Below are positions 1-6,949 of a stretch of 11,136 nucleotides of DNA, one piece after another; position 1 is the stretch's first letter; each line of letters starts with the position of its first letter. The position numbers and the translations under genes were made by a program. The stretch lies in NCBI GenBank assembly GCA_021780395.1, contig JAJXYU010000371.1:1-11136 (forward strand), given 5' to 3'. The DNA comes from Pseudomonadota bacterium (GTDB lineage Bacteria; Pseudomonadota; Gammaproteobacteria; Steroidobacterales; Steroidobacteraceae). The notes beneath the pieces are model-generated. The model was not told the DNA's origin. It made no database searches and saw only the letters and a list, made by a program, of their open reading frames with translations.

Positions 1-438
1 GTCGAGTGGCAGCACGTAGGCGTGCCGCTCCCGCCAGGGCGTGTTGGTGATCTCGGCGACGATCGCGCGCAGCGTGCGCCGATCGGCGTCGTAACAGTAG
101 TAGAAGCTCACCGGGTTGAACACGTAGCCGGCGTAGCGCAGGTGCGTCAGCAACCGGACCGGTCCGTCCGGCCGCCGCCCGGTGCGTTGCTCGACGAGGT
201 CCAGGACCGCCGCCTTCAGCGGCCGCGTCGCCGGCCCCAGGTAGTCGCTGCGACGGAATTCGGCGAGATTGTGCCGGTCGACCGACCACAGACGACGGCC
301 GGCGAACACGTGGTCGATCTCGTCGAGATCGAGGTAGAGCTGAGCGATCCGGACCGCGAAGCGGTGCGGCCGGGGGACGTCCCGGCGATGCTGCACGCGC
401 CCCTCGTACACGGCGCTCGCGAAGGCGGCCTCGGTCAT
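1..438 (-). CDS. DUF1365 family protein (C-terminus cut by window edge)
   Basis: The first 146 codons of a DUF1365 (COG3496) protein are visible; family members are usually about 250 residues, so roughly the last 100 lie beyond the left edge. Seen: an N-terminal 'AVYEGRVQHRR' segment, then 'RYAGYVFNPVSFYYCYD' near residues 107-123, then 'EITNTPWRERHAYVLPL' near 129-145, which together are the family signature. No signal peptide is visible. The ATG overlaps the TGA of the upstream flavoprotein by 4 nt (ATGA), and no good ribosome binding site precedes it, so it is probably translated by coupling. The biochemical function is not established; the family recurs beside COG2907 flavoproteins and cyclopropane-fatty-acid-synthase-like methyltransferases, as in the mycobacterial sigK region. 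I infer a role in modifying membrane fatty acids. Family call is firm, role is inference. Confidence 0.9.
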   Translation of the reverse strand, partial: MTEAAFASAVYEGRVQHRRDVPRPHRFAVRIAQLYLDLDEIDHVFAGRRLWSVDRHNLAEFRRSDYLGPATRPLKAAVLDLVEQRTGRRPDGPVRLLTHLRYAGYVFNPVSFYYCYDADRRTLRAIVAEITNTPWRERHAYVLPLD

Positions 439-1703
439 GCGGCCGCCGTGATCCGCGGCTCGCCCGGCCGGGCACCGAGCGCGTGCGCGACGTCGACGGC
501 GCTGCGCATCCCGTCCTCGTGGAAGCCCCAGCCCCAGTAGGCGCCCGCGAACCAGGTGCGGTTCACGCCCTGGATCTCGGCGCGGCGGCGTTGCGCCTCG
601 ACCGCGGCCTGCGTGTACACCGGGTGCTGGTACACGGCCGTGCGCAGGATCCGCCGGGGATCGATCGCCTCGCGGCGGTTCAGGGTCACGACGAGCGGCT
701 CGGGCGCATCGAGCGTCTGCAGCAGGTTCATGCAGTAGCTCACCGTGCACGGCGCGCCGGACGCGCGCGGCACGAACGCGTTCCACGCCGCCCAGGCCTT
801 GCGGGCGCGCGGCAGCACCGACGGATCGGTGTGCAGGACCGCCTCGTTCGGCTGGTAACGGATCGCACCGAGGATCTCGCGCTCGGCCCCGCTCGCATCG
901 GCGAGCAGCGCGAGCGCCTGGTCGGCGTGACAGGCGAGCACCGCGTGGTCGAAGCGCTCCTGTCCCTGCGCGTGCGTCACGAGCACGCCGTCGGCGCCGC
1001 GGCGGACGCTACGCACCGCGCAGCGCGACCGCTCGCGCACCCGCCAGTGCTCGCGCAGCGCGCGCACGTAGCTCGCCGAGCCGCCGCGCACCACGCGCCA
1101 TTCGGGGCGCCCGGTGAGATCGAGCATCTGGTGGTTGTGCATGAACTGCACGAGGTAGCGTGCCGGGAAATCGAGGATCTGCGTCGGCGGGGAGGACCAC
1201 AGCGCCGAGGCCATCGGTACGAGGTGATCGTCGCGAAAAGCGGCGCCGTAGCGGTGCGCCGCGAGGTACTCGCCGAGGGTCGGGCCGCGGTCCTCGCGCT
1301 CGAGGAGCGCCGGAGCCTCGCGATAGAAGCGCAGCAGGTCGCGCACCATGCCGAGGAAGCGTGGCGACAGGAGGTTGCGTCGCTGGCAGAACAGCGTGTC
1401 CAGGCGGGTCGCGTTGTACTCGAGCCCGCTCGCCTCGGCGTGCACCGAGAAGCTCATCGTCGTCGGTTGCGAGGCGACGCCGAGCTCGCGAAGGAACTCG
1501 GTGAACAGCGGGTAGTGGCGCGGGCTGAACACGATGAAGCCGGAGTCGACTGCGTAGTGCCGTCCCTGCAGCTCGATCTCGTGCGTGTGGGTATGTCCGC
1601 CGAGATAGTCGTTCGCCTCGAACAGCGTGACCTCGTGCGTGCGCGACAGCCGCCACGCCGACGCGAGCCCCGAGATCCCGGCGCCGATCACCGCGACGCG
1701 CAT
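435..1703 (-). CDS. COG2907-type FAD-dependent oxidoreductase (flavin amine oxidase fold)
   Basis: 422-residue cytoplasmic flavoprotein. The Rossmann dinucleotide-binding motif GAGISG is at residues 7-12, Glu29 ends the second strand and would bind the ADP ribose, and GGH follows at 35-37. The C-terminal flavin-contacting segment 'FAGAYWGWGFHEDG' at 385-398 is the strongest COG2907 hallmark, typical of the predicted NAD/FAD-binding proteins found with DUF1365. The length is normal. The ATG lies 3 nt after the desaturase stop, with GAGG 9 nt upstream of it, and the gene overlaps the DUF1365 start by 4 nt, so the three genes form one transcript. The family resembles desaturases and amine oxidases; related clusters act on unsaturated or methyl-branched acyl chains. 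A dehydrogenation or isomerisation of an acyl chain is therefore a reasonable inference, but substrate and reaction cannot be read from the sequence. Confidence 0.92.
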   Translation of the reverse strand: MRVAVIGAGISGLASAWRLSRTHEVTLFEANDYLGGHTHTHEIELQGRHYAVDSGFIVFSPRHYPLFTEFLRELGVASQPTTMSFSVHAEASGLEYNATRLDTLFCQRRNLLSPRFLGMVRDLLRFYREAPALLEREDRGPTLGEYLAAHRYGAAFRDDHLVPMASALWSSPPTQILDFPARYLVQFMHNHQMLDLTGRPEWRVVRGGSASYVRALREHWRVRERSRCAVRSVRRGADGVLVTHAQGQERFDHAVLACHADQALALLADASGAEREILGAIRYQPNEAVLHTDPSVLPRARKAWAAWNAFVPRASGAPCTVSYCMNLLQTLDAPEPLVVTLNRREAIDPRRILRTAVYQHPVYTQAAVEAQRRRAEIQGVNRTWFAGAYWGWGFHEDGMRSAVDVAHALGARPGEPRITAAA

Positions 1704-1706
1704 GGC

Positions 1707-2675
1707 TCAGGGCCTCGCCCGCGCGAGCACGCGCGCCGGGAGCGGCCGCAGGTCCCGCACCAGGCCGAGTGCCGCGAGCAGCCGCAGACCGTACCAGGTC
1801 AGGTCGATCTCCCACCACAGGAACCCCTGGCGCGCGGTGCCGGGGAAGTGATGGTGATTGTTGTGCCAGCCCTCGCCGAAGGTGAGCAACGCGAGCCAGA
1901 GATTGTTGCGGCTGTCGTCGCGGGTGTCGAACCGGCGCGACCCGAAGCGATGCGCGAGCGAGTTGATCGTCACGGTCGCGTGGAACAGCACGACCGTGGA
2001 GACGAAGAACCCCCAGACCAGCAGTTGCGCGCCGCTCGTGTGCAGCGCGGGGTCGACGTGCCGCAGCCATGCGCCGAGCGCGACCATCGAGGCCGCGAAC
2101 AGCACCGGGATCGCGGTGTCGTAGCGGTCGAGCCAGCGCAGCTCCGGATAGCGCGCGAGGTCCGGCACCCGCGTGAGGTCGGTGCGGAACCCGCGCGGCG
2201 TCAGGAACCAGCCGACGTGGCTCCACAGGAAGCCGTGCACGCGCGGCGAATGCGGATCGACCGGCGTGTCGGCGTGACGGTGGTGGTTGCGGTGGTGCGC
2301 GGCCCACCACAGCGGGCCGCGCTGCACGCTGCTCGCGCCGAGCGCCGCGAACGCGAACTGGATCGGCCGCGCGGCGCGAAACGTCCGGTGGGAGAAGCCG
2401 CGGTGGTAGAACGCGGTGATCGCGAACATCCGCAGCGCGTACGCGGCGGCCGCGACCGCGAGCGCCGTCGGCGAGACCCCGGTCCAGATCACCCCGAAGC
2501 ACCCGAGGTGCAGCGCGACGAACGGTGCGGCCCGCAGCCAGTCGATCCGATCGGCACGCGCCGGGTCGAGCGCGTCCTGCGCGCCGCCGGTATCGATCCA
2601 GCGTCGCAACGCGCGCCAACGGTCTCGAGCGGATTCGCGCATCGCGGTCGTCGCGAGCGGTTCGACGTCGATCAT
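1707..2675 (-). CDS. Membrane fatty acid (acyl-CoA delta-9 type) desaturase
   Basis: 322-residue integral membrane di-iron desaturase of the acyl-CoA/OLE1-like type. It inserts a cis double bond in a saturated acyl chain using O2 and electrons from a redox partner. The three histidine boxes are present: HRGFSH (residues 91-96), HHRNHH (127-132) and HNNHH (271-275). The bacterial delta-9 signature 'NSLAHRFGSRRFDTRDDSRN' is at about 238-257. Hydrophobic membrane segments lie around 50-90 and 186-232. I chose ATG at 2675 because GAGGGA lies 7 nt before it; the adjacent upstream GTG at 2678 would leave only 4 nt. It is 3 nt from the FAD oxidoreductase gene. A 95-bp gap with a promoter-like element and an inverted repeat separates it from the anti-sigma gene, so it may head its own transcript. 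Regiospecificity and whether the substrate is acyl-CoA or phospholipid are not decidable here. Confidence 0.93.
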   Translation of the reverse strand: MIDVEPLATTAMRESARDRWRALRRWIDTGGAQDALDPARADRIDWLRAAPFVALHLGCFGVIWTGVSPTALAVAAAAYALRMFAITAFYHRGFSHRTFRAARPIQFAFAALGASSVQRGPLWWAAHHRNHHRHADTPVDPHSPRVHGFLWSHVGWFLTPRGFRTDLTRVPDLARYPELRWLDRYDTAIPVLFAASMVALGAWLRHVDPALHTSGAQLLVWGFFVSTVVLFHATVTINSLAHRFGSRRFDTRDDSRNNLWLALLTFGEGWHNNHHHFPGTARQGFLWWEIDLTWYGLRLLAALGLVRDLRPLPARVLARARP

Positions 2676-2688
2676 CACGGGGTCCCTC

Positions 2689-2719
2689 GTCGCTTCGATG
2701 ACGGCTTATACGAAGCGAC
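2689..2719. repeat. Perfect 9-bp inverted repeat around the desaturase -10 element
   Basis: GTCGCTTCG (2689-2697) and CGAAGCGAC (2711-2719) are exact reverse complements separated by 13 nt. The TATAAG element lies in the spacer and the ribosome binding site immediately follows on the minus strand. This placement suits a repressor operator overlapping a promoter. As RNA it would be a 9-bp hairpin with a 13-nt loop and no U-tract, so a terminator is unlikely. TetR-type regulators of the FabR/DesT kind control desaturase genes elsewhere, but no such gene is in this window. Confidence 0.55.
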
Positions 2720-2734
2720 CGGGCGGACGGATGC
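2705..2734 (-). promoter_or_regulatory. Candidate promoter of the desaturase-flavoprotein-DUF1365 transcript
   Basis: Reading the minus strand, GCATCC (2734-2729) is followed after 18 nt by TATAAG (2710-2705). TATAAG matches the housekeeping -10 TATAAT at 5 of 6 bases, but no TTGACA-like -35 is present. GCATCC resembles the CCATCC-type -35 reported, as I recall, for mycobacterial SigK and the TGATCC type of Rhodobacter RpoE. An ECF promoter read by the sigma factor encoded just upstream is therefore possible. A start near 2698 would give a leader of about 20 nt containing GAGGGA at 2688-2683. There is no experimental support. Confidence 0.4.
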
Positions 2735-2770
2735 ACGGCGCGCCCCCGCTCGGGCGCGGACCGCGGCGGG

Positions 2771-3511
2771 TCAGGCGGGGCGGGAGGCGGCCGTGGTCGC
2801 GGCCCCGATCGCGCCGGTGCCGATCACCGGTCCGGTCGGCCGGCCGGTCGGCGATCCGCCGACCGGCTCGATCGAGACCGCGAGCGTCGCGGTCGGCCCC
2901 AGGCGGGCGACCAGCGACGGCGACAGGGCGATCGTCACGGCTGCGGAATCCGAGATCATCCCGACCGGGATCGGTCGACCCGTCTGGGGGACGAGCCAGA
3001 GTTCGGGCGCGTGTCCGGGGCTCGAGCGCTGCGGAACCCCGGGAATCACGATCATGCGCGACTGGGCGATGTCCATCGTCGCGGTCCAGCCGATCCGGTG
3101 GTCCGGTTGCACGATCGTCGCGGCCATGTACGGGATCGGGGGTGGGGTCGGGCGCTGCAGCAGCAGCGTGAGCAGCACCACCGCCGCGGTCGCCGCGAGG
3201 CCCGCCGATCCGAGGCCGAGCCAGTGCCAGAATCGCAGGTTCTCCCACAACCCCGTGCGCGGCGCGACGCCGGTCCGCTCGTCGAGCCGCAGGCGGCGGC
3301 GAATCGCATCCCAGACGCGTTCGGGTGGCTCGACCGGCGCGATCTCCGCAGCGAGCGGTGCCAGGCGCTGCGACCACGCCGCGATCGCCGCCGCCGCAGC
3401 CGGGCGCTCCGCCGATTCGCGCTCGACGGCCGCGCGCTCGCGGGCGTCGAGGACACCGAGCACGTACTCGGCGTAGCGGACTTCTCGATCGTCGGGCTCC
3501 AACGGCATCAT
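2771..3511 (-). CDS. RskA-family membrane anti-sigma factor
   Basis: 246-residue single-pass membrane protein that probably binds and holds the co-encoded ECF sigma factor. Residues 1-75 form a cytoplasmic anti-sigma domain (start 'EVRYAEYVLGVLDARERAAVE', then a helical Ala/Glu-rich stretch and 'PPERVWDAIRRRL'). One transmembrane segment lies at about 95-118. A periplasmic RskA-type domain follows at about 125-232 ('APELWLVPQTGRPIPVGMIS' near 168-187), ending in a Pro/Gly/Thr-rich tail. The anti-sigma domain has no cysteine or histidine, so this is not a zinc-binding (ChrR or ZAS) anti-sigma. In the RskA family the signal is relayed by cleavage of the membrane protein. The first of two consecutive ATGs overlaps the sigma TGA as ATGA; the second, 3 nt later, is equally possible. 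Translational coupling keeps the two partners near equal amounts. Confidence 0.9.
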   Translation of the reverse strand: MMPLEPDDREVRYAEYVLGVLDARERAAVERESAERPAAAAAIAAWSQRLAPLAAEIAPVEPPERVWDAIRRRLRLDERTGVAPRTGLWENLRFWHWLGLGSAGLAATAAVVLLTLLLQRPTPPPIPYMAATIVQPDHRIGWTATMDIAQSRMIVIPGVPQRSSPGHAPELWLVPQTGRPIPVGMISDSAAVTIALSPSLVARLGPTATLAVSIEPVGGSPTGRPTGPVIGTGAIGAATTAASRPA

Positions 3512-4071
3512 CCTGTCTCGAGGCAGCTGCGCAGCTGGATCAGCGCGCGGCGGATCCAGCTCTTCATCGTTCCGAGCGGCACCCGCAGGCCTGCCGCCAG
3601 TTCCATATACGTCGCACCGGAGAAAAAAGCTTCACGGACCGAGTTCGCGTGCTTCGGGTCGAGCGCGTCGAGGCAGTCGTGCAGCCGGCGGTAGCCGTCC
3701 TGCGCCTCCGCCTCCGCCGAGGGTCCGGGCCGCTCGTCGACCACGCCCTCGAGGACGGTGGCGTCGTCGAGGGTGGCCTCGCGCCGCTGCCGGAGGCGAT
3801 CGATCGCCTTGTTGCGGGCGAGCGTGACGAGCCAGGTCTGCGGCGCGGCGAGCGTGGGATCGAAGCTCGCGGCGCGGCGCCACACGGTCGCGTAGGTTTC
3901 CTGCAGGACTTCCTCCGCCTCGCTGCGATCGCGCAGCATGCGCAGGCACACGCCGAAGAGCCGTGCCGACGTGAGGCGGTAGAGCGTGCGGAACGCCTGC
4001 GCGTCGCCGGCGCCGGTCTCGCCCAGCAGGCGCTCGAGGGTCTCGCGGTCCTCGGCCGGCATCGGCGACAC
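3508..4071 (-). CDS. ECF-family RNA polymerase sigma factor (SigK-like)
   Basis: 187-residue sigma-70 factor with only regions 2 and 4. Region 2 spans about 26-97: 'SEAEEVLQETYATVWRRA' at 50-67 contacts core polymerase, and 'TWLVTLARNKAIDRLRQRR' at 79-97 covers the -10 recognition helix. Region 4 spans about 128-183; 'YMELAAGLRVPLGTMKSWIRRAL' (155-177) is the helix-turn-helix that reads the -35. 'VPLGTxKSWIRRaL' is typical of the SigK/RskA-paired ECF groups. I chose the GTG at 4071: GAGGG lies 8 nt before it and the upstream stop is 1 nt away; the in-frame ATG at 4062 would lie 17 nt from that site. The gene overlaps the anti-sigma start by 4 nt. Likely targets include the downstream lipid genes and perhaps its own operon; this is inference. 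Confidence 0.93.
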   Translation of the reverse strand: MSPMPAEDRETLERLLGETGAGDAQAFRTLYRLTSARLFGVCLRMLRDRSEAEEVLQETYATVWRRAASFDPTLAAPQTWLVTLARNKAIDRLRQRREATLDDATVLEGVVDERPGPSAEAEAQDGYRRLHDCLDALDPKHANSVREAFFSGATYMELAAGLRVPLGTMKSWIRRALIQLRSCLETG

Positions 4072-4072
4072 G

Positions 4073-4471
4073 TCAATCGCCCTCGGCGGTCCGGTGCGCG
4101 AGCGAGGGGTCGAGCCGCTGCCAGGGAAGCTTCTCGGCGACCCACACTTCCCGCGTCGGCGGGAATCGCGCGGGGTCGTCGAGCGAGGCGGTGGTCACGT
4201 CGATCGTGCCGGGCAGCGTGTCGCGCGCATAGGTGAGCGGGGTGCCGCAACGCTCGCAGAACGTGCGCTCGACGCCCGGCGAGGATCGGTGGGTGCGCGG
4301 CGTGCCGTGGGTCCAGTGGAAATTCGCGAGCGGGACGGTCAGCCACGCGACCGCGGCCGCGCCGCTCGCCTGGCGGCAGCTGCGGCAATGGCAGATCGCC
4401 GACGCCGTCGGCGCGCCGTCCACGCGATAGCGCACCGCCGCGCAGAAACATCCGCCTGCTTCGATCGACAT
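4073..4471 (-). CDS. GFA/CENP-V family zinc protein
   Basis: 132-residue single-domain protein of the glutathione-dependent formaldehyde-activating (GFA, Mss4-like) family. The zinc ligands are all present: Cys8-x-Cys10, Cys27-x-Cys29-x2-Cys32 and Cys72-x2-Cys75. The C-terminal 'TREVWVAEKLPW' (106-117) matches the family's usual ending, and the length is normal. The founding member was reported to speed conjugation of glutathione and formaldehyde, but most homologues have no proven activity, so the family name should not be read as a function. I start at ATG 4471 because GAGG of a GAGGGGAG stretch sits 6 nt upstream; an open frame continues further upstream without family similarity. The stop is 1 nt from the sigma GTG, so it is translationally linked to the sigma/anti-sigma pair. 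A 61-bp gap separates it from the diguanylate cyclase gene. Confidence 0.9.
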   Translation of the reverse strand: MSIEAGGCFCAAVRYRVDGAPTASAICHCRSCRQASGAAAVAWLTVPLANFHWTHGTPRTHRSSPGVERTFCERCGTPLTYARDTLPGTIDVTTASLDDPARFPPTREVWVAEKLPWQRLDPSLAHRTAEGD

Positions 4472-4498
4472 CGCTCCCCTCGGCGCACCCCGTCGCGC

Positions 4499-4516
4499 GC
4501 GATCCGGCGGGATCGC
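4499..4516. other. Small perfect hairpin between diguanylate cyclase and GFA genes
   Basis: A 7-bp perfect stem (GCGATCC, 4499-4505, with GGATCGC, 4510-4516) closes a GGCG loop in the 61-bp gap 4472-4532. No T-tract follows in either direction, so it does not look like an intrinsic terminator. It could be an mRNA processing or attenuation structure, or chance in GC-rich DNA. No convincing promoter is visible in this gap, so the sigma operon may be read through from the upstream gene or from a promoter inside it. Confidence 0.35.
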
Positions 4517-4532
4517 ACGCCGGCCTCCGGGG

Positions 4533-6803
4533 CTAGCGGTGCGTCGCCGCGATCGCGGCGGCGAGCGTGCGTTGCGCCCCCTCCGCGTAGATCGTCGGTC
4601 CGGCCATGGAGACCCGGCCGCGACCGTCGCGCTTCGCAATGTAACAAGCCTCATCCGCGGTCGCCAGCCAGTCGTCGACGCTGCGCATGTCGTCGCGACG
4701 GCTCGCGACGCCGAGACTCGCGCCGATCTCGTAGGCCACGCCGTCCCAGTCCGCCGCGAGCGGATTCAACTCCCGCGCCAGATCCCGCGCGATCGTCTCC
4801 GCCACCTCCATCGGGCAATTCGGCAGGATCACCGCGAACTCGTCGCCGCCGAGCCGCGCGACCGTGTCGGCGGCGCGCACGTGCGCGCGCAGCAGGTCCG
4901 CGACCCGGCGCAGCAGCGCATCGCCCGCGGCGTGTCCGCCGGAATCGTTGACCGCCTTGAACCGGTCGAGATCGATCGCGATCAGCACCGCCGGTGTCGA
5001 CAGGTGCGCCGATTGCGCGAAGGTCTCGCGCAGGCGCTCGTTGAACAAGGTGCGATTCGCGAGGCCGGTCAAGGGGTCGTGGGTCGCGCGGAAGTGCAGA
5101 TCCTTCGATCGCTCGACGTCGCGCGAGGCGTCGCGGAACAGGATCACCGTGCCGGCGACGACGCCGTCCGCGTCGATCACCGGCGAGATCACGTCGACGA
5201 TGTGCATCACCGAGCCGTCCGGCCGGTGCAACAACGCCGGCACCTCCCGCTGGCAGGTCCTGCCGTGGATCAGGCAGCGGGCGAGCAGGTTCGGCGCGCG
5301 ACGGCCGGTTGCGGCGTCGGTCAGGTGGATCACCTCGTCGAGCCGGCGATTGACCGCGTAATCGGCGTCGAGCCCCATCAGCGCCGCGGCCGAGTCGTTC
5401 AAATAGGTGATCCGCGTCTGCGGATCGGTCGTGACGACCGCGTCGGCGATCTTCGACAAGGTCACCTTCAGCCGCTGGCGCTCTTCCGCGAATCTCGCCT
5501 CCGCACGACGACGGTCCTCGATGCTCTCGATCTGCACGACGAGGTGGCGCGGCCCACCGTCCTCGTCGCGCACCAGCGAGACCGCCGAGTGGGTCCACAC
5601 CCAGTGGCCGTCCTTGTGGCGAAAGCGCCGCTCGACCTCGTAGGACGTGTACTCCCCGTTCAGCAGGCGGCGGCGCCGATCCACGCTGTCGCCCCGGTCC
5701 TGCGGGTCGGAGGGGCCGCCGAACGGCATCGCGCGCAGCTCTTCCTCGGTATAGCCGAGCATCCGCTGCAGCGCTGCGTTCGCATACGTCCACAGGCCGT
5801 CGAGGTCGACGATCAGCATCCCGATCGGGGAGTGCTCGATCGAATCGCGGAACCGCCGTTCGCTCGCGCGCAGCGCGCGTGCGATCGCGCGGCGCTCGTC
5901 GGTCCCGATGCCGACCGCGATCGGCGGCAACAGGGCCGTGAACAGGCCGATCACCGGGAACCCCGCGAGCGAGGTGACCGACGGGACGGCGAGGAGCGAC
6001 GTCGGACGAATGCCCGCGGTCCACAGCGCGATCATCGTGATGCCGCAGGCCGCGCTCAGCAGCGAGGTGCCGAAGCCACCGAGCGGATACGCGGCGATCA
6101 TCAATCCCATGCCGATCAGCACGAACGGCAAGGCCACGAAGCGCATCGCGAGATACACGCCGAGCACGTAGCTCGACAGCAGCAGCAGGTTCACCGCGAG
6201 GTATCGCGGCCGCAGCAGCCGCTGCCACGCCGCGCGGCTCGAGAGCAGGATCGGGGCCGAGAACAGGCATGCGCCGAGCGAGGCCGACGACCAGCCGAGT
6301 CGCAGATCCTCGGCAAAGGGCGCGCCCGGGCCGACCAGACGGTCGACGGCGCTGCCGGCGACCGCGGCGAGTCCGGGCGCGAGCACGCCGAACAGGATCG
6401 TCGCGATCGATGCCTGGGTCAGCGAGACCCGGGGAAACTCGTAACGGCCGATCAGTCTTACCGAGCCGGCCATCAATGCGACGTCGAGCGTCCGCGTCAC
6501 GGCGCCGCCGAGCGCGGCCGGGATCCCGGGTGCGCCGCACAGCGCGTCGGCGAGCCCGGCGGCCGCGAAGATCAGCGCGAGCGCACGCGGCCAGTTCGGC
6601 CGGGGGAGTCGCAGCAGCGCCGCGGCCGCGATCGCATCGGCGGGGCCGAGCAGCGCGACGCCGCTCACGCGGTGGGTGAATCGCCCGACCGCGAGCGCCG
6701 CGAGGCAATATCCGAGCGCGATCGCCGCTTCGCCCGCGGGAAGATCGGCGAGCGATCGCGGCAGCGCCGATCGCGAGAACTTCCAGTTGTCCGTACCCGC
6801 CAT
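4533..6803 (-). CDS. Membrane diguanylate cyclase, MASE1-PAS-PAS-GGDEF
   Basis: 756-residue inner-membrane signalling enzyme predicted to make cyclic di-GMP from two GTP. Residues about 20-300 are a MASE1-like sensor with multiple hydrophobic membrane segments. PAS domain 1 is at about 315-435 (start 'RFRDSIEHSPIGMLIVDLDG', end 'VVQIESIEDRRRAE') and PAS domain 2 at about 445-560 ('ADAVVTTDPQTRITYLNDSA'). The GGDEF domain spans about 570-735: 'THDPLTGLANR' at 574-584, 'DLDRFKAVND' at 611-620, and an intact GGDEF signature at 652-656. The product-inhibition I-site RxxD (Arg643-Asp646) sits the expected 5 residues before it, so the enzyme looks active and feedback-inhibited. No EAL domain is present. 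The ATG at 6803 has only a weak ribosome binding site. The signal sensed is unknown. The gene diverges from the B12 operon and lies 61 bp upstream of the GFA/sigma genes. Confidence 0.93.
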   Translation of the reverse strand: MAGTDNWKFSRSALPRSLADLPAGEAAIALGYCLAALAVGRFTHRVSGVALLGPADAIAAAALLRLPRPNWPRALALIFAAAGLADALCGAPGIPAALGGAVTRTLDVALMAGSVRLIGRYEFPRVSLTQASIATILFGVLAPGLAAVAGSAVDRLVGPGAPFAEDLRLGWSSASLGACLFSAPILLSSRAAWQRLLRPRYLAVNLLLLSSYVLGVYLAMRFVALPFVLIGMGLMIAAYPLGGFGTSLLSAACGITMIALWTAGIRPTSLLAVPSVTSLAGFPVIGLFTALLPPIAVGIGTDERRAIARALRASERRFRDSIEHSPIGMLIVDLDGLWTYANAALQRMLGYTEEELRAMPFGGPSDPQDRGDSVDRRRRLLNGEYTSYEVERRFRHKDGHWVWTHSAVSLVRDEDGGPRHLVVQIESIEDRRRAEARFAEERQRLKVTLSKIADAVVTTDPQTRITYLNDSAAALMGLDADYAVNRRLDEVIHLTDAATGRRAPNLLARCLIHGRTCQREVPALLHRPDGSVMHIVDVISPVIDADGVVAGTVILFRDASRDVERSKDLHFRATHDPLTGLANRTLFNERLRETFAQSAHLSTPAVLIAIDLDRFKAVNDSGGHAAGDALLRRVADLLRAHVRAADTVARLGGDEFAVILPNCPMEVAETIARDLARELNPLAADWDGVAYEIGASLGVASRRDDMRSVDDWLATADEACYIAKRDGRGRVSMAGPTIYAEGAQRTLAAAIAATHR

Positions 6804-6829
6804 GACCGTCAGGGACCGTCCGAAATCCG

Positions 6830-6845
6830 TCGAACGAATCGAACG
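6830..6845. repeat. Short direct repeat upstream of the diguanylate cyclase gene
   Basis: TCGAACG occurs at 6830-6836 and again at 6839-6845, a 9-nt period, 27 to 42 bp before the start codon of the cyclase gene. It could be a regulator site or chance. The rest of 6804-6949 holds the divergent promoter region; I recognise no housekeeping promoter for the minus strand in it. Confidence 0.25.
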
Positions 6846-6919
6846 CTAGCAGAGCGTGCCCGCGCTCCCCGGGACGCACCTCTCATTCCGCGACCGTCGG
6901 GATGTGCGCCGCGGCACGC

Positions 6920-6949
6920 TTGACCATCACGCGCGGATTTCGGCACACT
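6920..6949 (+). promoter_or_regulatory. Candidate promoter of the B12 riboswitch-btuB operon
   Basis: TTGACC (6920-6925) matches the -35 consensus at 5 of 6 positions. After 18 nt comes CACACT (6944-6949), a poor -10 that keeps only the A at position 2 and T at position 6 plus one more match. It stands just before the riboswitch, which supports the placement. However, a start near 6956 would leave out the 5' strand of the proposed P1 helix at 6950-6955, so either P1 or this promoter is shifted. Confidence 0.35.

Noticed and set aside
1009..2736. A 575-codon minus-strand frame overlapping the desaturase and flavoprotein genes in another frame.
   Set aside because: Its translation is a frame-shifted echo of the desaturase and flavoprotein; the true frames carry all conserved motifs without breaks.
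483..3476. A 997-codon open frame on the plus strand opposite the flavoprotein, desaturase and anti-sigma genes.
   Set aside because: Low-complexity, Arg-rich translation with no family motif, crossing several real minus-strand genes and their intergenic gap.
4499..4516. Hairpin considered as a terminator after the diguanylate cyclase gene.
   Set aside because: No T-tract follows on the minus strand, so read-through into the GFA gene is at least as likely.
4539..6923. A 794-codon open frame on the plus strand opposite the diguanylate cyclase.
   Set aside because: Composition is Arg/Asp/Gln-rich and repetitive; the opposite strand encodes complete MASE1, PAS and GGDEF domains.
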